NCBI GenBank assembly: GCA_030248225.1 | Contig: JASANE010030054.1 | Location: forward strand, 1-64,000 | Length of the DNA: 64,000 bases | Reading direction: 5' to 3' | Source of the DNA: Trileptium ribeirensis | Lineage: Eukaryota > Nematoda > Enoplea > Enoplida > Thoracostomopsidae | In this document: in pieces, positions 10,021 through 20,073 of the stretch | Layout of the letters: every line of letters begins with the position of its first letter | Position numbering within the stretch: the stretch's first letter is position 1 | Program-made: the position numbers and the translations under genes | The notes under the pieces: model-generated | The model's database searches: none | Seen by the model: only the letters and a program-made list of their open reading frames with translations | What the model was told of the DNA's origin: nothing

Positions 10021-10520
10021 AGTAGAAAAAAAAAAAGCGACGGCACAGGCCTCAGCCAGCGCCCAACATAGAACAAGCAACACAACAAACCAACACCAAA
10101 AAACCAAAACACAACAACACAAACCACCACACCACAACCCCCTCGGAGTACAATAGATACACAAGTTTGGTCAAATTACGAGTTTTCATCGTACTTGAAT
10201 ATTTTATGCAAAAAAGTCTCGAACTGCGGCTGAACAAGTGCGCTTGTTTTTATGAGGCAACACATTGTGGAAAGGGGGGCTACAGTACATTTAGGGGAAC
10301 GAAGGAAGATAGAAAAATAAACTAAATGAAAGGAACGTTGGGAATGAAACTTAACTCAGGGGAGGGATACTTAGCCCAGAGAAAGAGACCAAGAAAAAGA
10401 CCTTAAAAAAAAAAAAAAAAAACACAACTAAAAGAAAAAAAAAAACACCGCGACACGAGTTACGTACAGAACTCGGCATAGGATAGTTAGAACAGGGAGA
10501 AAAAAAAAAATGACGGAAGC
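10021..10520. repeat. CA-rich and poly-A low-complexity tracts
   Basis: There is a CAACA/CCAAAA-rich strand from about 10045 to 10143 (a GT-rich opposite strand). A-runs lie near 10030, 10407-10445 and 10500. The minus-strand frames through the CA tract (9888-10237) are products of biased base composition, not genes. Confidence 0.7.
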
Positions 10521-10780
10521 ATTTTTGCTAATTATGTTTAGCAATAGGAAAATTTGAACAAATTACGCTTTCTTGTTATGCCGTGGAAGATAACAGCAAA
10601 ATTCTGAATGAGTTGAAAATATGGGTATTTATTGTTCAAACGGATCAAGCAGAGATCCAACTGACGCCGCTAAGAGTTATTTTTGTATCTATCGTAAAAA
10701 TTTCATTTTGTCTATCGCGTTAAACTCATAAATCAGCTTCGGGATCCGCCAGTCCGAATTTGGTCAATTTTGAAGAGCCA

Positions 10781-10975
10781 AAGTCCAAAAACCCAAAAAA
10801 TGTTTTCTTTCGGAATGTGGTCTTATTGGATACCATTCGAACCCGGCTTCATGAGAGAGATCTACTGCTGTGTAGTATTGAAATCTAGGCCACCGTTAAA
10901 ATGTTATAAAGGCTCAAGTAGCCCTAAGGGACCATTGGGACCTAAAAAATCTAAAAAAAATTTTTTCAGGGATAT
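10781..10975 (+). repeat. Dispersed repeat family R1, copy 2
   Basis: This is nearly the same as 6970-7162, sharing AAGTCCAAAAACCCAAAAAA, CATGAGAGAGATCTACTG and CCCTAAGGGACCATTGGGAC. It ends at TTTTTTCAGGGATA and runs directly into the tandem array at 10976. Confidence 0.8.
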
Positions 10976-11973
10976 AGCTGCTATATTAGTATTAGTTTGA
11001 AACCATATTTTAATGCACTGTTAGTCCATTTTTTGTAGTAGTCAGCTAACAGCTGCTATATTAGTATTAGTTTGAAACCAAATTTTGGTGCACTGCTAGT
11101 CTATTTTTTTAAAGTCAGCTGACAGCTGCTATATTAGTATTAGTTTGAAACTATATTTTGGTGCACTGCTAATCTATTTTTTCTAAAGTCAGCTGACAGC
11201 TGCTATATTAGTATTAGTTAGAAACTATATTTTGGTGCACTGCTAGTCCAATTTTTTCTTAAGTCAGCTGACAGCTGCTATATTAGTATTAGTTTGAAAC
11301 CATATTTTGGTGCACTGCTAGTCCATTTTTCTAAAGTATGCTGACAGGTGCTATATTAGTATTAGTTTGAAACCATATTTTGGTGCACTGATTGTCCATT
11401 TTTTTCTAAAGTCTGGTGACAGCTGCTATATTAGTATTATTTTGAAACCATATTTTGATGCAGTCAGCTGACAGCTGCTGTATTATTATTAGTTTGAAAC
11501 CATATTTTGGTGAACTGCTAGTCCATTTTTTTCTAAAGTCAGGTGACAGCTGCTATATTAGTATTAGTTTGAAACCATCTTTTAGTGCACTGCTATTCCA
11601 TTTTTTTGCTAAAGTCAGCTGACAGCTGCTATATTAGTATTAGTTTGAAACCATATTTTAGTCACTGTTAGTTCATTTTTTTAAAGTCAGCTAACAGCTG
11701 CTATATTAGTATTAGTTTGAAACCATAATTTGGTGCACTGCTAGTCCATTTTTTTCTAAAGTCAGCTGACAGCTGCTATATTAGTATTAGTTTGAAACCA
11801 TATTTTGGTGCACTGCTAGTCCATTTTTTCTAAAGTCAGCTGACAGCTGCTATATTAGTATTAGTTTGAAACCATATTTTGGTGCACTGCTAGTCCATGT
11901 TTTCTAAAGTCAGCTGACAGCTGCTATATTAGTGTTAGCTCGAAACCATATTTTGGTGCACTGCTAGTCCATA
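10976..11973 (+). repeat. Minisatellite: about 14 tandem units of about 75 bp
   Basis: Units start AGCTGCTATATTAGTATTAG and continue with GTTTGAAACCATATTTTGG, TGCACTGCTAGTCCA and a T-run, then AAAGTCAGCTGACAGCTG. Starts are near 10976, 11051, 11124, 11198, 11273, 11346, 11421, 11473, 11548, 11624, 11695, 11771, 11845 and 11919. One short unit (about 52 bp) starts near 11421. Each junction carries two CAGCTG palindromes one base apart (CAGCTGACAGCTG). No reading frame runs through the array. Confidence 0.95.
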
Positions 11974-12632
11974 ATGAGAACAACAAACATTCTGGAATTC
12001 CATGTTTCGCTCTGTTATGTATATATAGGTTCCACATGAGTGCAGGGGATATAGCGCATCACGAGAAGCATACGTACTTTTGAAATTTTCGTTACCAAGT
12101 ACCCACGATGACATATATGACTTAATTCGTACTGCGCCGAAGTTTTGTTTCGTTCTGTCCAAAAGATGAATCTGCAAGCAAACGGACATACTGGAATGTA
12201 TGGTCGCGTACACGGGCCCATTACCGAAATACTGGGGTAATAATAAAGTATGGAAACTAAAATTTCACAAATTTATTACTGTATTTCTGTGCAAGTAGTG
12301 CTCCTAATGAATTTATATGCTGACGGTTCGATAGGCTTCATATATTACCGTAGTCGAGAGGCAGCCGCTATCCTTTCTTGCAAAGATTAGTTTCAATTCT
12401 CAGTTTTTATAAGAAATGTCTGTTGAAATCCAGCGTCTGTGAAATAATGATACCGTTTTCCTATTCCTATATACGTAAAAATTAGTTAAGTCCCTTCGCT
12501 TAGTTTTAAACTTTAAATTAATATTGAATGGTGCGTGACTAAAAATTAAGTTTTTGATTTTCATTGCAATAATATTACAGTTTTAAAGGAAAAGTTAATA
12601 ATCTATCTAATTTTGTTATCACTATATCTAAC
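11974..12632. other. No recognisable gene
   Basis: AT-rich DNA between the minisatellite and the Merlin-like remnant. Overlapping minus-strand frames at 11935-12221 have no family features. Confidence 0.4.
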
Positions 12633-13337
12633 ATGGGTCAAACATTGGACCCGCTTCCAGGAATATTGTCGTTTGCAATAACTATTGAATCAGAAAACAA
12701 AGCATTACTGTGGCTACAAAAATCACAGTTGGTTGATCAACGTATTCAATGCGTCTCTTGTGAAAACGCAATGGCAGAAATTCCGTGCGATTTGTTTAAA
12801 CGGCGATGCTCGCAATGCTAGGAAAAAATGTCCATTCTAACAAATACAATTTTCAGTAGGTGTAGCATTCGAATCAACCACGCAGTTGCTTTATTATATT
12901 TCTTCGCCACGGATGCACAAATAACGGATGTTATTAATAAATTTTTGTGCTCCGATGATGGATCGTCTCTAATATCCAAAAAGTGTGCGATCTTTTGGTA
13001 TGATAAATTTAGAAATGTTTGTAGATGGGCTAATATGCAATATCCTGTTCTCTTCACTAATCCTATCGTAATTAACAATAGTTGTTCCTTACAAGAAGAA
13101 AGCATGGAAGAAGGGGACGTAATAGCCAATATTGTAGAATTAGATGAAATGGCAGCTGGTAAGACACTGCCTAATGTCATCGAATTCCAGGAAGTTGGGA
13201 ATTTTGATTTTATGAAATTCCCGGAATTTGGGAAGCCCCTCAGGGTTACCTTGGCCGCTATAATAACTGTAACTTTGTTGTATGTTAATAAAGTGTCAGA
13301 GTGTGCAATGCTTTCCTCAGCGATACGATTTATTTAA
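12633..13337 (+). pseudogene. Merlin/IS1595-like transposase remnant, N-terminal half
   Basis: Two frames in the same phase (12633-12821 and 12828-13337) are separated by one TAG at 12819-12821. The first has a zinc-binding-like region with CVSCENAM and RCSQC, as in the N-terminus of Merlin and ISXO2/IS1595 transposases. The second continues with NTIFSRCSIR, a short helical region, FWYDKFRNVC (family DWxxxxREVC) and VELDEM, which fits the VEIDE block holding the first catalytic Asp. Beyond this (about 13150) the similarity ends, so the rest of the DDE/DDN domain is missing. The remnant belongs to a cut-and-paste DNA transposon and should be inactive. Confidence 0.65.
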
Positions 13338-13549
13338 TTATTATAGGATAGATAGGTACCCCTCATACCGAACAAATTTGAATGCCTAGAGTGAATTGCC
13401 TGAGAATGTGAGGATTGGAATTACAGACGAGATAGTTTTTAGGTAGTCCCACCAATCGATCAGGCGTTACCTATTAGGAAATCGGTAATAGCCCGGGATC
13501 AAAATAGGAGAACTCCCCACCATTTCGGATCAAGGATTTAAATAGAATT

Positions 13550-14034
13550 GAGGGAGAGGCGAGTCAGCCTTATTACCTGTGAGCAGGCTTAGGGGTTGAC
13601 TCTCCCTCGGGGGACCTTCGTACCACTAGATACGTGGGCCAATATAGGGGCCAGGCCGAACACCCTGGTTAACCCGCCGGCAGCCTACTAAGCTAAACGG
13701 TTCCCTTAGGTTATCTAGCAGATCACCGGGGAGTCGTGGAAGCCGGGGTTGTCCGGGCACCACACCAAGAAAAATTGGTGGTGCAGCTGGGATCCCTTAT
13801 GGCCAGAACTGGTCCTAGTACACAACCACTCTCAAACAACTTAGTAGTCTGCATAAGCCGTTCTCACCAGTGCAATCGGGGATCGATCCGCGACGTGTGC
13901 GTGTTTGTCAAAAATTGTACGACACAGAAAGTAGCTAGGGGTCAAAGAGTGAATGGTCGTTTGCGGCTGCTAGCAGCCAGAAAAGTCTCAAATGCCGGCC
14001 ATCGGCAGTGACAATCTTACCCGCTGACGGCATT
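13550..14034. other. Hairpin-rich, less AT-rich segment (candidate structured RNA or DNA)
   Basis: Several strong inverted repeats lie close together. At 13550-13608, GAGGGA and GAGTCA pair with TGACTC and TCCCTC with a 5-nt bulge, enclosing AGCCT/AGGCT. At 13757-13784 there is a 10-bp stem with a 2-nt bulge around loop GAAAAA. At 13965-13978 GGCTGCTAGCAGCC is a perfect palindrome. At 13991-14034 AATGCCG pairs with CGGCATT. GC content is visibly higher than in the flanks. The small frame at 13736-14011 shows no known family. Confidence 0.5.
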
Positions 14035-14220
14035 CACGGCCGTTGCTCAACACTAGTGCGGAAGGGATGCGTTGTTTATATCGTCACAGTAAAAAAATCA
14101 ATGCACATCGTAGGGCATTGTGTCTGAAACCGGCACACCACCATGTCAATGAATCATTCAAGCGGGTTTATAACTCAATGTCGATGTAACAGATCCATAC
14201 TGGATCGTTACGAGGTGGAT

Positions 14221-14480
14221 TAATCCTGACCATAGCCTAATGGCAACATTTTATCGAAAACCCTTAATCCTGGCCACACTCCAATGGCCAACATGTACAA
14301 ATACCCCAGTAATCCTGGTCACAGTCTAATGGCCAACATTTAGTCGAAGATCTCAATAATCCTGTCCACAGTGTAATGGCCAACATTTTGTCGAATACCA
14401 ATAATCCTGTCCACAGTGTAATGGCCAACATTTTGGCGACTACCCTAATAATCCTGGCCATAGCGTAATGGTCAACATTT
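14221..14480 (+). repeat. Six tandem units of about 46 bp
   Basis: Units start TAATCCTGGCCACAGTGTAA (variants) and contain ATGGCCAACATTTT, at about 14221, 14264, 14310, 14358, 14403 and 14449. The minus-strand frame 14264-14644 is only the translated repeat (AKMLAITLWTG repeats) and is not accepted as a gene. Confidence 0.9.
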
Positions 14481-14924
14481 TTGAATTTAGTTGCGAATGT
14501 CTCCCCAACTTGGAATACCAAACGGAGATGACCCAACTGGGTAAGAAACAGACTGTAGCATCGAAATACATACGTAAATAGGACTAGAACCAATCTATAA
14601 GCTCTCTGCGCAAGCGAATACATAAGCCGATTTCCCCCGTACACACGAAACGACCATAAGACTCTGCCGTCACCCTATTTATAAACCGTATATATAGCAC
14701 AAATAATGGATCGTTACGTCCATTAACCGCGCTACGAACTGGAGATTTCGTCATACTTCATCCCGCACCGCCAACAGTTTGATAAAAGAAGAGGGTATCG
14801 TTATTAACATTTTCGTCGAAATATTGTTACCGTATATATGTAGACATATAATTATCGATTGTTGTGAGCCGCAAGGGCTATTTTGATATACTTAAATCGC
14901 GTATATATCTATATATAGGCATTA

Positions 14925-15300
14925 TCCGTTACCATCGTTTTGTTGCACCATGTTTGATGGCCATAAAGGCACGTATTATTCGCTTGATTCGTATAATTAT
15001 GATCGTATTATATATTTGTGTGTACCATATTCATACCATACTTTTGCGTTGTTAAAGGCCATAAAAGCGCCTATATTTCATCATGATTTTATACCGTTTT
15101 ATGATCCTTATATTCATACCATATGTTTGTGTTGGTAAAGGCCGTAAAAGCGCCTGTACTTTGCTATGATTCTGTACCATTCTTACGATTATAATGATGT
15201 ATTGTACCATTGATTATGAAGGTATACTTGTTGCACGATAATTGTACCGTTTTCTTTGCCATAAAAGCGCCAATTTGCATTACCATTTGTATGATAATTT
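14925..15300 (+). repeat. Four diverged units of about 85-120 bp with a GGCCATAAAAGCGCC core
   Basis: The core GGCCATAAA(A/G)GC(G/A)C recurs near 14958, 15057, 15138 and 15258. It is followed by TATTTxxTxATGATTxTxTACC-like sequence and TACCATxxTTxTG between units. Short plus-strand frames here are translated repeats. Confidence 0.75.
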
Positions 15301-15440
15301 TTACACGTTATTGTACCTTTGTAATTTATAAGTTTGGAGATACCATTAATCGGGAATATTTTGTCTTGTCTAAGGATGATTTTAAGAAAAATTTAGGGAC
15401 TTTTACGCTTGTAAATGAGTGTTTTTATACGTTGAAAATG

Positions 15441-15841
15441 CGAGTATGGCGAGCTCTTGCCATACTCGACTCGAAGAGTTGCAGGACGCTACGACTCCCC
15501 GCCTGTCCCGATACGTAGGAATAGCCCTACCCCGCGTAGTAGGACCGCAAAGTTTACTTCGGTTTGATAGAAAAGTCTAGCCGTGACGGATACCAGTCAC
15601 GACCGTCCTCACGAATGAGGACCACAAAAATGTGGCTGTCCGCCCTATAGCGAACAGCAAACGAACAAATCTTCTGAAAAGTTGTAGTACGAAAAGTAAA
15701 ATATCCTCTACCAGTGTTCAATATTCACAACTACACTGGTAATTACAGAGATAAAACAAATATTAATTGCCAGCGTTCATTTTCGCTGGTCGAAATGAAA
15801 ATTTAGTATCAAAAGTATCGGCTCCGGCCCATAACTCCGGA
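15441..15841. other. Run of eight consecutive hairpins (candidate structured RNA leader)
   Basis: Perfect or near-perfect stems follow one another. 15441-15468: 10 bp, CGAGTATGGC/GCCATACTCG, 8-nt loop. 15582-15601: CGTGAC/GTCACG. 15605-15622: GTCCTCA/TGAGGAC, loop CGAA. 15622-15635: CCACA/TGTGG, loop AAAA. 15635-15658: GCTGT and CGC with GCG and ACAGC. 15709-15741: 9 bp, TACCAGTGT/ACACTGGTA. 15770-15789: CCAGCG/CGCTGG. 15823-15841: TCCGG/CCGGA. More stems follow at 16060-16078 (AGGCT/AGCCT) and 16136-16151 (ACGCC/GGCGT). No hammerhead core (CTGATGA with GAAA) and no tRNA-like fold was found. Confidence 0.65.
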
Positions 15842-16769
15842 ACCGTTGAGAATTCGAAGATTTACTACTTAACTCATTATTTTCTGGTACAAAATTTCAC
15901 GATCCTTCTAAGGAGACCGGCTTCGTGAAGATTCGACCCGGATCCACGGACTTATGGGTAAATGGGTGTATATGTAAGCAAGCAAAACACAATTAAACCA
16001 TTCTACGAATAATGAACATAGGTAAATGTACAAGGTATCATTGTAATCCTTAGATCCGAGGCTTTAATTTGAGCCTGAACTAGTCCCGCTGTGCCCAGTT
16101 TTAGGTGCCCACTTCCCATGGAAGTCTCAGGAACAACGCCCCGACAGGCGTGTAACCCCTCGCTGGATTACCCTTGTCAAGACTAACCCGAATATATACA
16201 GAACACCCGGGAAAAATGTACACCGAACCCCCGGGACCCCTTTAAAACACCGATTTTTGCAAAATTTGTCATGGACTCCCCCCGAGAGCCCACTTTCCTG
16301 AGCACACGCTGAGTCCGAATCCGAGTCTTATTCGGCAATTTGGCCTTTGCTGAGGGAATGCGACCCTCTCTCCCTTCGCCTTTGCCCTTCTTTGTTTAAA
16401 CAACTGCGTTCTTCTTTTTGGAAACCACCTTAGCTTCTATGTTGATACCAATCTAGCACAAAATTGCTACGAAACTTTAAAATTTAATATTGAAAAACTT
16501 ATCAGCAGAAGTTTCGTATAAGGTTAGTAATAATTTGCAGGCCACCAGGTACACTCTTTGATTAGGAAGGCATGGGGAAAATTTTAGCAAACTGGAAAAA
16601 ATTGGCTAAATGGGGGTAAAATCAGGAAATGTGGGTCGTCGTTTTTCAGCTAGCCCGTTGAGCGTAAGCAACGTATGGTCTTAACATATTTTCTTCCAGA
16701 CTTTAACCTTTGCTAAATATCAAATTTTGCATTAAGAATAAATATGCTACAAAATAACCCTTTTCCGCA

Positions 16770-17740
16770 TATAAACTAGTAAATCTATCGAGATTGCAGA
16801 ACGTAGTGAAGCATAGGTACACCTACGCTTTTTGCGTACACAGCCAATAAGCTCTCGATAGCAAACGTCGATATGCTATATGTGGATATCACACAATACC
16901 GCACAAATTAGAACTAAACCAACACCGACACTAAGTTTCCCATTCCCCAGAACTCCAAGTGCAAGCTATCAGCAACGTAACAGTAAAATTAGGAATTTTG
17001 AATCGATGAACCATGGCGGCGCCATACCGCCGTACCTATACAACCATGGACCGCAGAGTAAACCCAACACCGGCAATGAGCTTCCCATGCCCGAAAACCC
17101 AAAAGTCAAACTTCCCAGCAGCCCAGGATGTTACAACAAATTTTCTGATTTTGGGTCTTGGAACCACGAGGCTGCCATACCTCAAACCCCGTAACTCCAG
17201 AACTGGAGCCTTAATCGAAAAACAAAAAAGACGCATCGGCATTTATTATTTTACTATGAAATAAAACAACACAGAGAAAAAATTCGCAACTTAAAAAAAT
17301 AACCTTGCTTCCGTGAAGGGTACTAAAATGAGGTGAAAAACCTTGACCCCGAACCATGAGGTGCCATACCCCTGTACCCATAGAATCATGGGTGACAGTG
17401 CAAAACCAGCATCGGCAGTGAGTTTCCCATGCCCGAAACCCCAGGCAAAACTTATCAGCCACTCAAGACGTAAGAACAAATTTTCAAATTTTTGGTCGAG
17501 GAACCATTGGGGCGCCATACCCCCTACCTTAAACCCCATAAATCCAGTGCTGGAGCCTTAATGGAAAAACAAAAAAGGGACATCGGCGTTTATCATTTTA
17601 CTATGAAATAAAACTACCCAGACAAAAAATTCGAAAGATAAGATGAAAATAACCGTGCTTCCTTGAAGGGTACTAAAATGGGGCAAAAACCCACACTTCG
17701 ACACCTGGCCCCAGAATCAGACCCTAAATCAAAAACGCTC
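16770..17740. repeat. Dispersed repeat family R2, copy 1 with internal tandem duplication
   Basis: It begins near CTATCGAGATTGCAGAACG (16782) and its reverse partner TCTCGATAGC (16853), then holds ACCATGGCGGCGCCATACC-type sequence. Two internal units of about 350 bp (about 16995-17345 and 17346-17700) share CATTTTACTATGAAATAAAA and TTCGAA-rich tails. A second copy is at 41944-42920. The short frames seen on both strands here are repeat-derived. Confidence 0.8.
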
Positions 17741-17964
17741 GGGTGGTTTTATTTCAGTCAAATATGGACTATGCCGGTTCGAATGAGCACAAAGGTCATG
17801 AAAATGGGTTAAGTCGTTCCCGAATTATGGCTGAATCTCCACTACGTTCTGATTAATCTGCATTTCGTGCAATGTTGAACAAAATTTTATCCTTGATTGA
17901 TTGAAACTTCATCGTTTGGCGCAAACTTGTACGGTAGCCACTACGCCATCAATGAGCTGATATT

Positions 17965-18250
17965 CGGTTCCTCACAAAGTTCAATAAGTCACGCGCAAAC
18001 GCATGTCGCACAAGTGTATCGTTTCACGATGTACGCTGTATCGTATGTGAGACACTATGCGGAATAGTGTTAAACAAGCAACTTTGATCAACCCTTTTCA
18101 ACATCAATTACGTATTTGCTGTTGCTCGGTTCCTCAAAGAACATCGCAGTGTATCAATAAGGTACGTGCGGACGCATGCCACACGACAAACACAAATGAA
18201 CGGCTTGAGAGTGTACGCTGTATCGTATGTGAGACACTATGTGGAAAGGG
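17965..18250 (+). repeat. Diverged tandem duplication, period about 182 bp
   Basis: The two units share GGTTCCTCA(C)AA near their starts and a conserved end GTACGCTGTATCGTATGTGA followed by GACACTATG (18030-18060 and 18212-18242). Confidence 0.75.
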
Positions 18251-18259
18251 TTAAGAATA

Positions 18260-20040
18260 CTTACGCTACAATTTTATTAAGCATAAACCTATGCTAAATA
18301 TAAGCTCAAATTTTTTTATGTACGGTTGATCGTGTCCAATTTCACAAACTGCCTTCTATTTGCAAACAATGTAGTGAAGTAATGTTTTCTGTATCTGACG
18401 TTATAGACGCTCAGAATAATAAACACAACTCCCATATTTCAGTTGTGCAGTACAAACATGAATTTGACTCAAGTAAAACCACTGGAGGCCGATTAAACAA
18501 AACATTCTATACTACCGTGCTGATCTTAACATCTATGTATATATGTATATAAAGTATGTTGACCCCACACAGTTCTAAGAACCTGAATAGCAAGTGCACA
18601 TACCGTTGCAGTTCCACCGATAACAAAGTCAGACTCTCCTCACGAAGATAATTATTCCTCTTACGCTACAAAAAATAGATATTTAAATATATACACACTA
18701 ATTTCGAGTACAAAATTTTATCCGATTTGTACCAAACTTTTGGCACTTCAGTAAAAAATTTTTTGTAAAATTAACTAGAATAGGAATAATTTTCCCAGTA
18801 ATTTGCAAAATATTTTTTAAGTTCGGGAAAACTTGTGCTCTCAGGTTTCTAACATGTACACCAAAAATTTGGTATATGCTTAGCGCTTACATATATACCT
18901 ATATTTGGGTATAAATTTTGTACGTTTTTACTCCGAATATATATATATTTCGGAAATATTCCTAAAATTATAGAAAAGTATGCGCTTAAATCTGGCAAAA
19001 ATTCTAGTATACCACATCAATGTATATAATAACCAAGAAATAAGTATATAAACGTTTTCCAATTATTACCGCCAGTGTCGAAAAGGTTCTTTCTCTAAAT
19101 TGACAGCAAAACAACAGGAGGGCGGCGAAATCAAATAGGGCATAATTACGGAAAAATTCTTTTTCCGTCGTCTGTTGGTTGCATAACTCCACACCAGATT
19201 GATGGATTTTCGCAATTTTTTTGTTCACCACTTTGTTGCAGGTATGTGGGCGATACATATTACTCGAAGAATTTCAGAGGGAGTTCGCTCCCATTCATAG
19301 TTTATTTTCCAATCTTTATAGATGACAATGCGTTTTTCTTGATCTGGTATCTATGTTGTTCTATGTTACAAGAAAGTCATTAATGCTTTACGGTTTTATG
19401 GAATTCGCTCAAAAAAATGATCGAAATTTATAAACAATTTTTCGATAAGTGTGACTTGGCGCGTGGCAGTGATATTTGAAATGCTTTGCCATATTATGTC
19501 TTGAACGCGCATATTTCTATGTTGTCGATGTGTTAGTTTGATTATTTTAGAAAACTTCAAAAACCATTGGATGCTCAAATGTGAACACTAAAATTAGATT
19601 GACCAATTGAATTATATGCTGTATAAAGTTCCTAGTTATCAAGTAATCGTTGTGTTTAAATATCTAGCAATAAATCTGTCTTGGCAGTCAGGTGAGTTCG
19701 TTTATTGTGTAGGTTCCTAAACACACTTAGTTTTTAATTTTCTAATAAATGATTTGCAAAAGGACAACGAAAAATAAGCACTATATTGAACTCGCGGAAT
19801 GCTACTAGACCAATGCAGCAGTGAATGTTTTACAGCGCGTAGAGGTACCAATCCACGTTTGCAAATCCAGTCAATCTTTTGCGGTGTTCCAAAAATGTAT
19901 ATTTATGGTTGACAACATATAATACTTAAATAACGGTAGCCAGCGATTTAGCAATTAAAACCTGTCACTGTAACTCAATGCCAGGGACTAAAATTATGTC
20001 ACCACTTATGAATAACTTCAACGAAATCCATCACAGTAAG
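18260..20040. other. No recognisable gene
   Basis: AT-rich DNA with short chance frames only. Confidence 0.45.
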
Positions 20041-20041
20041 T

Positions 20042-20073
20042 GGTGGGGGGGAGGGGGGGGGGGGGGGGGGAGG
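20042..20073 (+). repeat. Poly-G tract
   Basis: About 28 G in a row, broken by one A, flanked by TGGT and AGGTTTTT. It could form a G-quadruplex on the plus strand. Runs like this are also prone to length errors in assembly. Confidence 0.9.

Noticed and set aside
9888..10237. Overlapping minus-strand frames rich in Val, Cys, Phe, Leu (membrane-like)
   Set aside because: They arise from a CA-rich/GT-rich low-complexity tract; three frames are open at once.
12819..12821. Alternative genetic code reading TAG or TAA as an amino acid (also 34583-34585)
   Set aside because: The intact frames (polymerase, NADAR-SGNH, the 569-codon exon) contain no internal TAA or TAG, so stops in the transposase remnants are better explained as decay.
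14264..14644. 126-codon minus-strand frame with repeated AKMLAITLWTG
   Set aside because: It is the translation of the 46-bp tandem repeat; base composition and repeat phase explain the open frame.
15441..15841. Hammerhead ribozyme or tRNA in the hairpin run
   Set aside because: No CTGATGA/GAAA core and no tRNA T-arm (GGTTCRANNCC) or cloverleaf spacing was found.
16880..17561. Several short frames on both strands near 17 kb (and 42.4-42.9 kb)
   Set aside because: All lie in dispersed repeat family R2; the copies share DNA but not a common intact frame.
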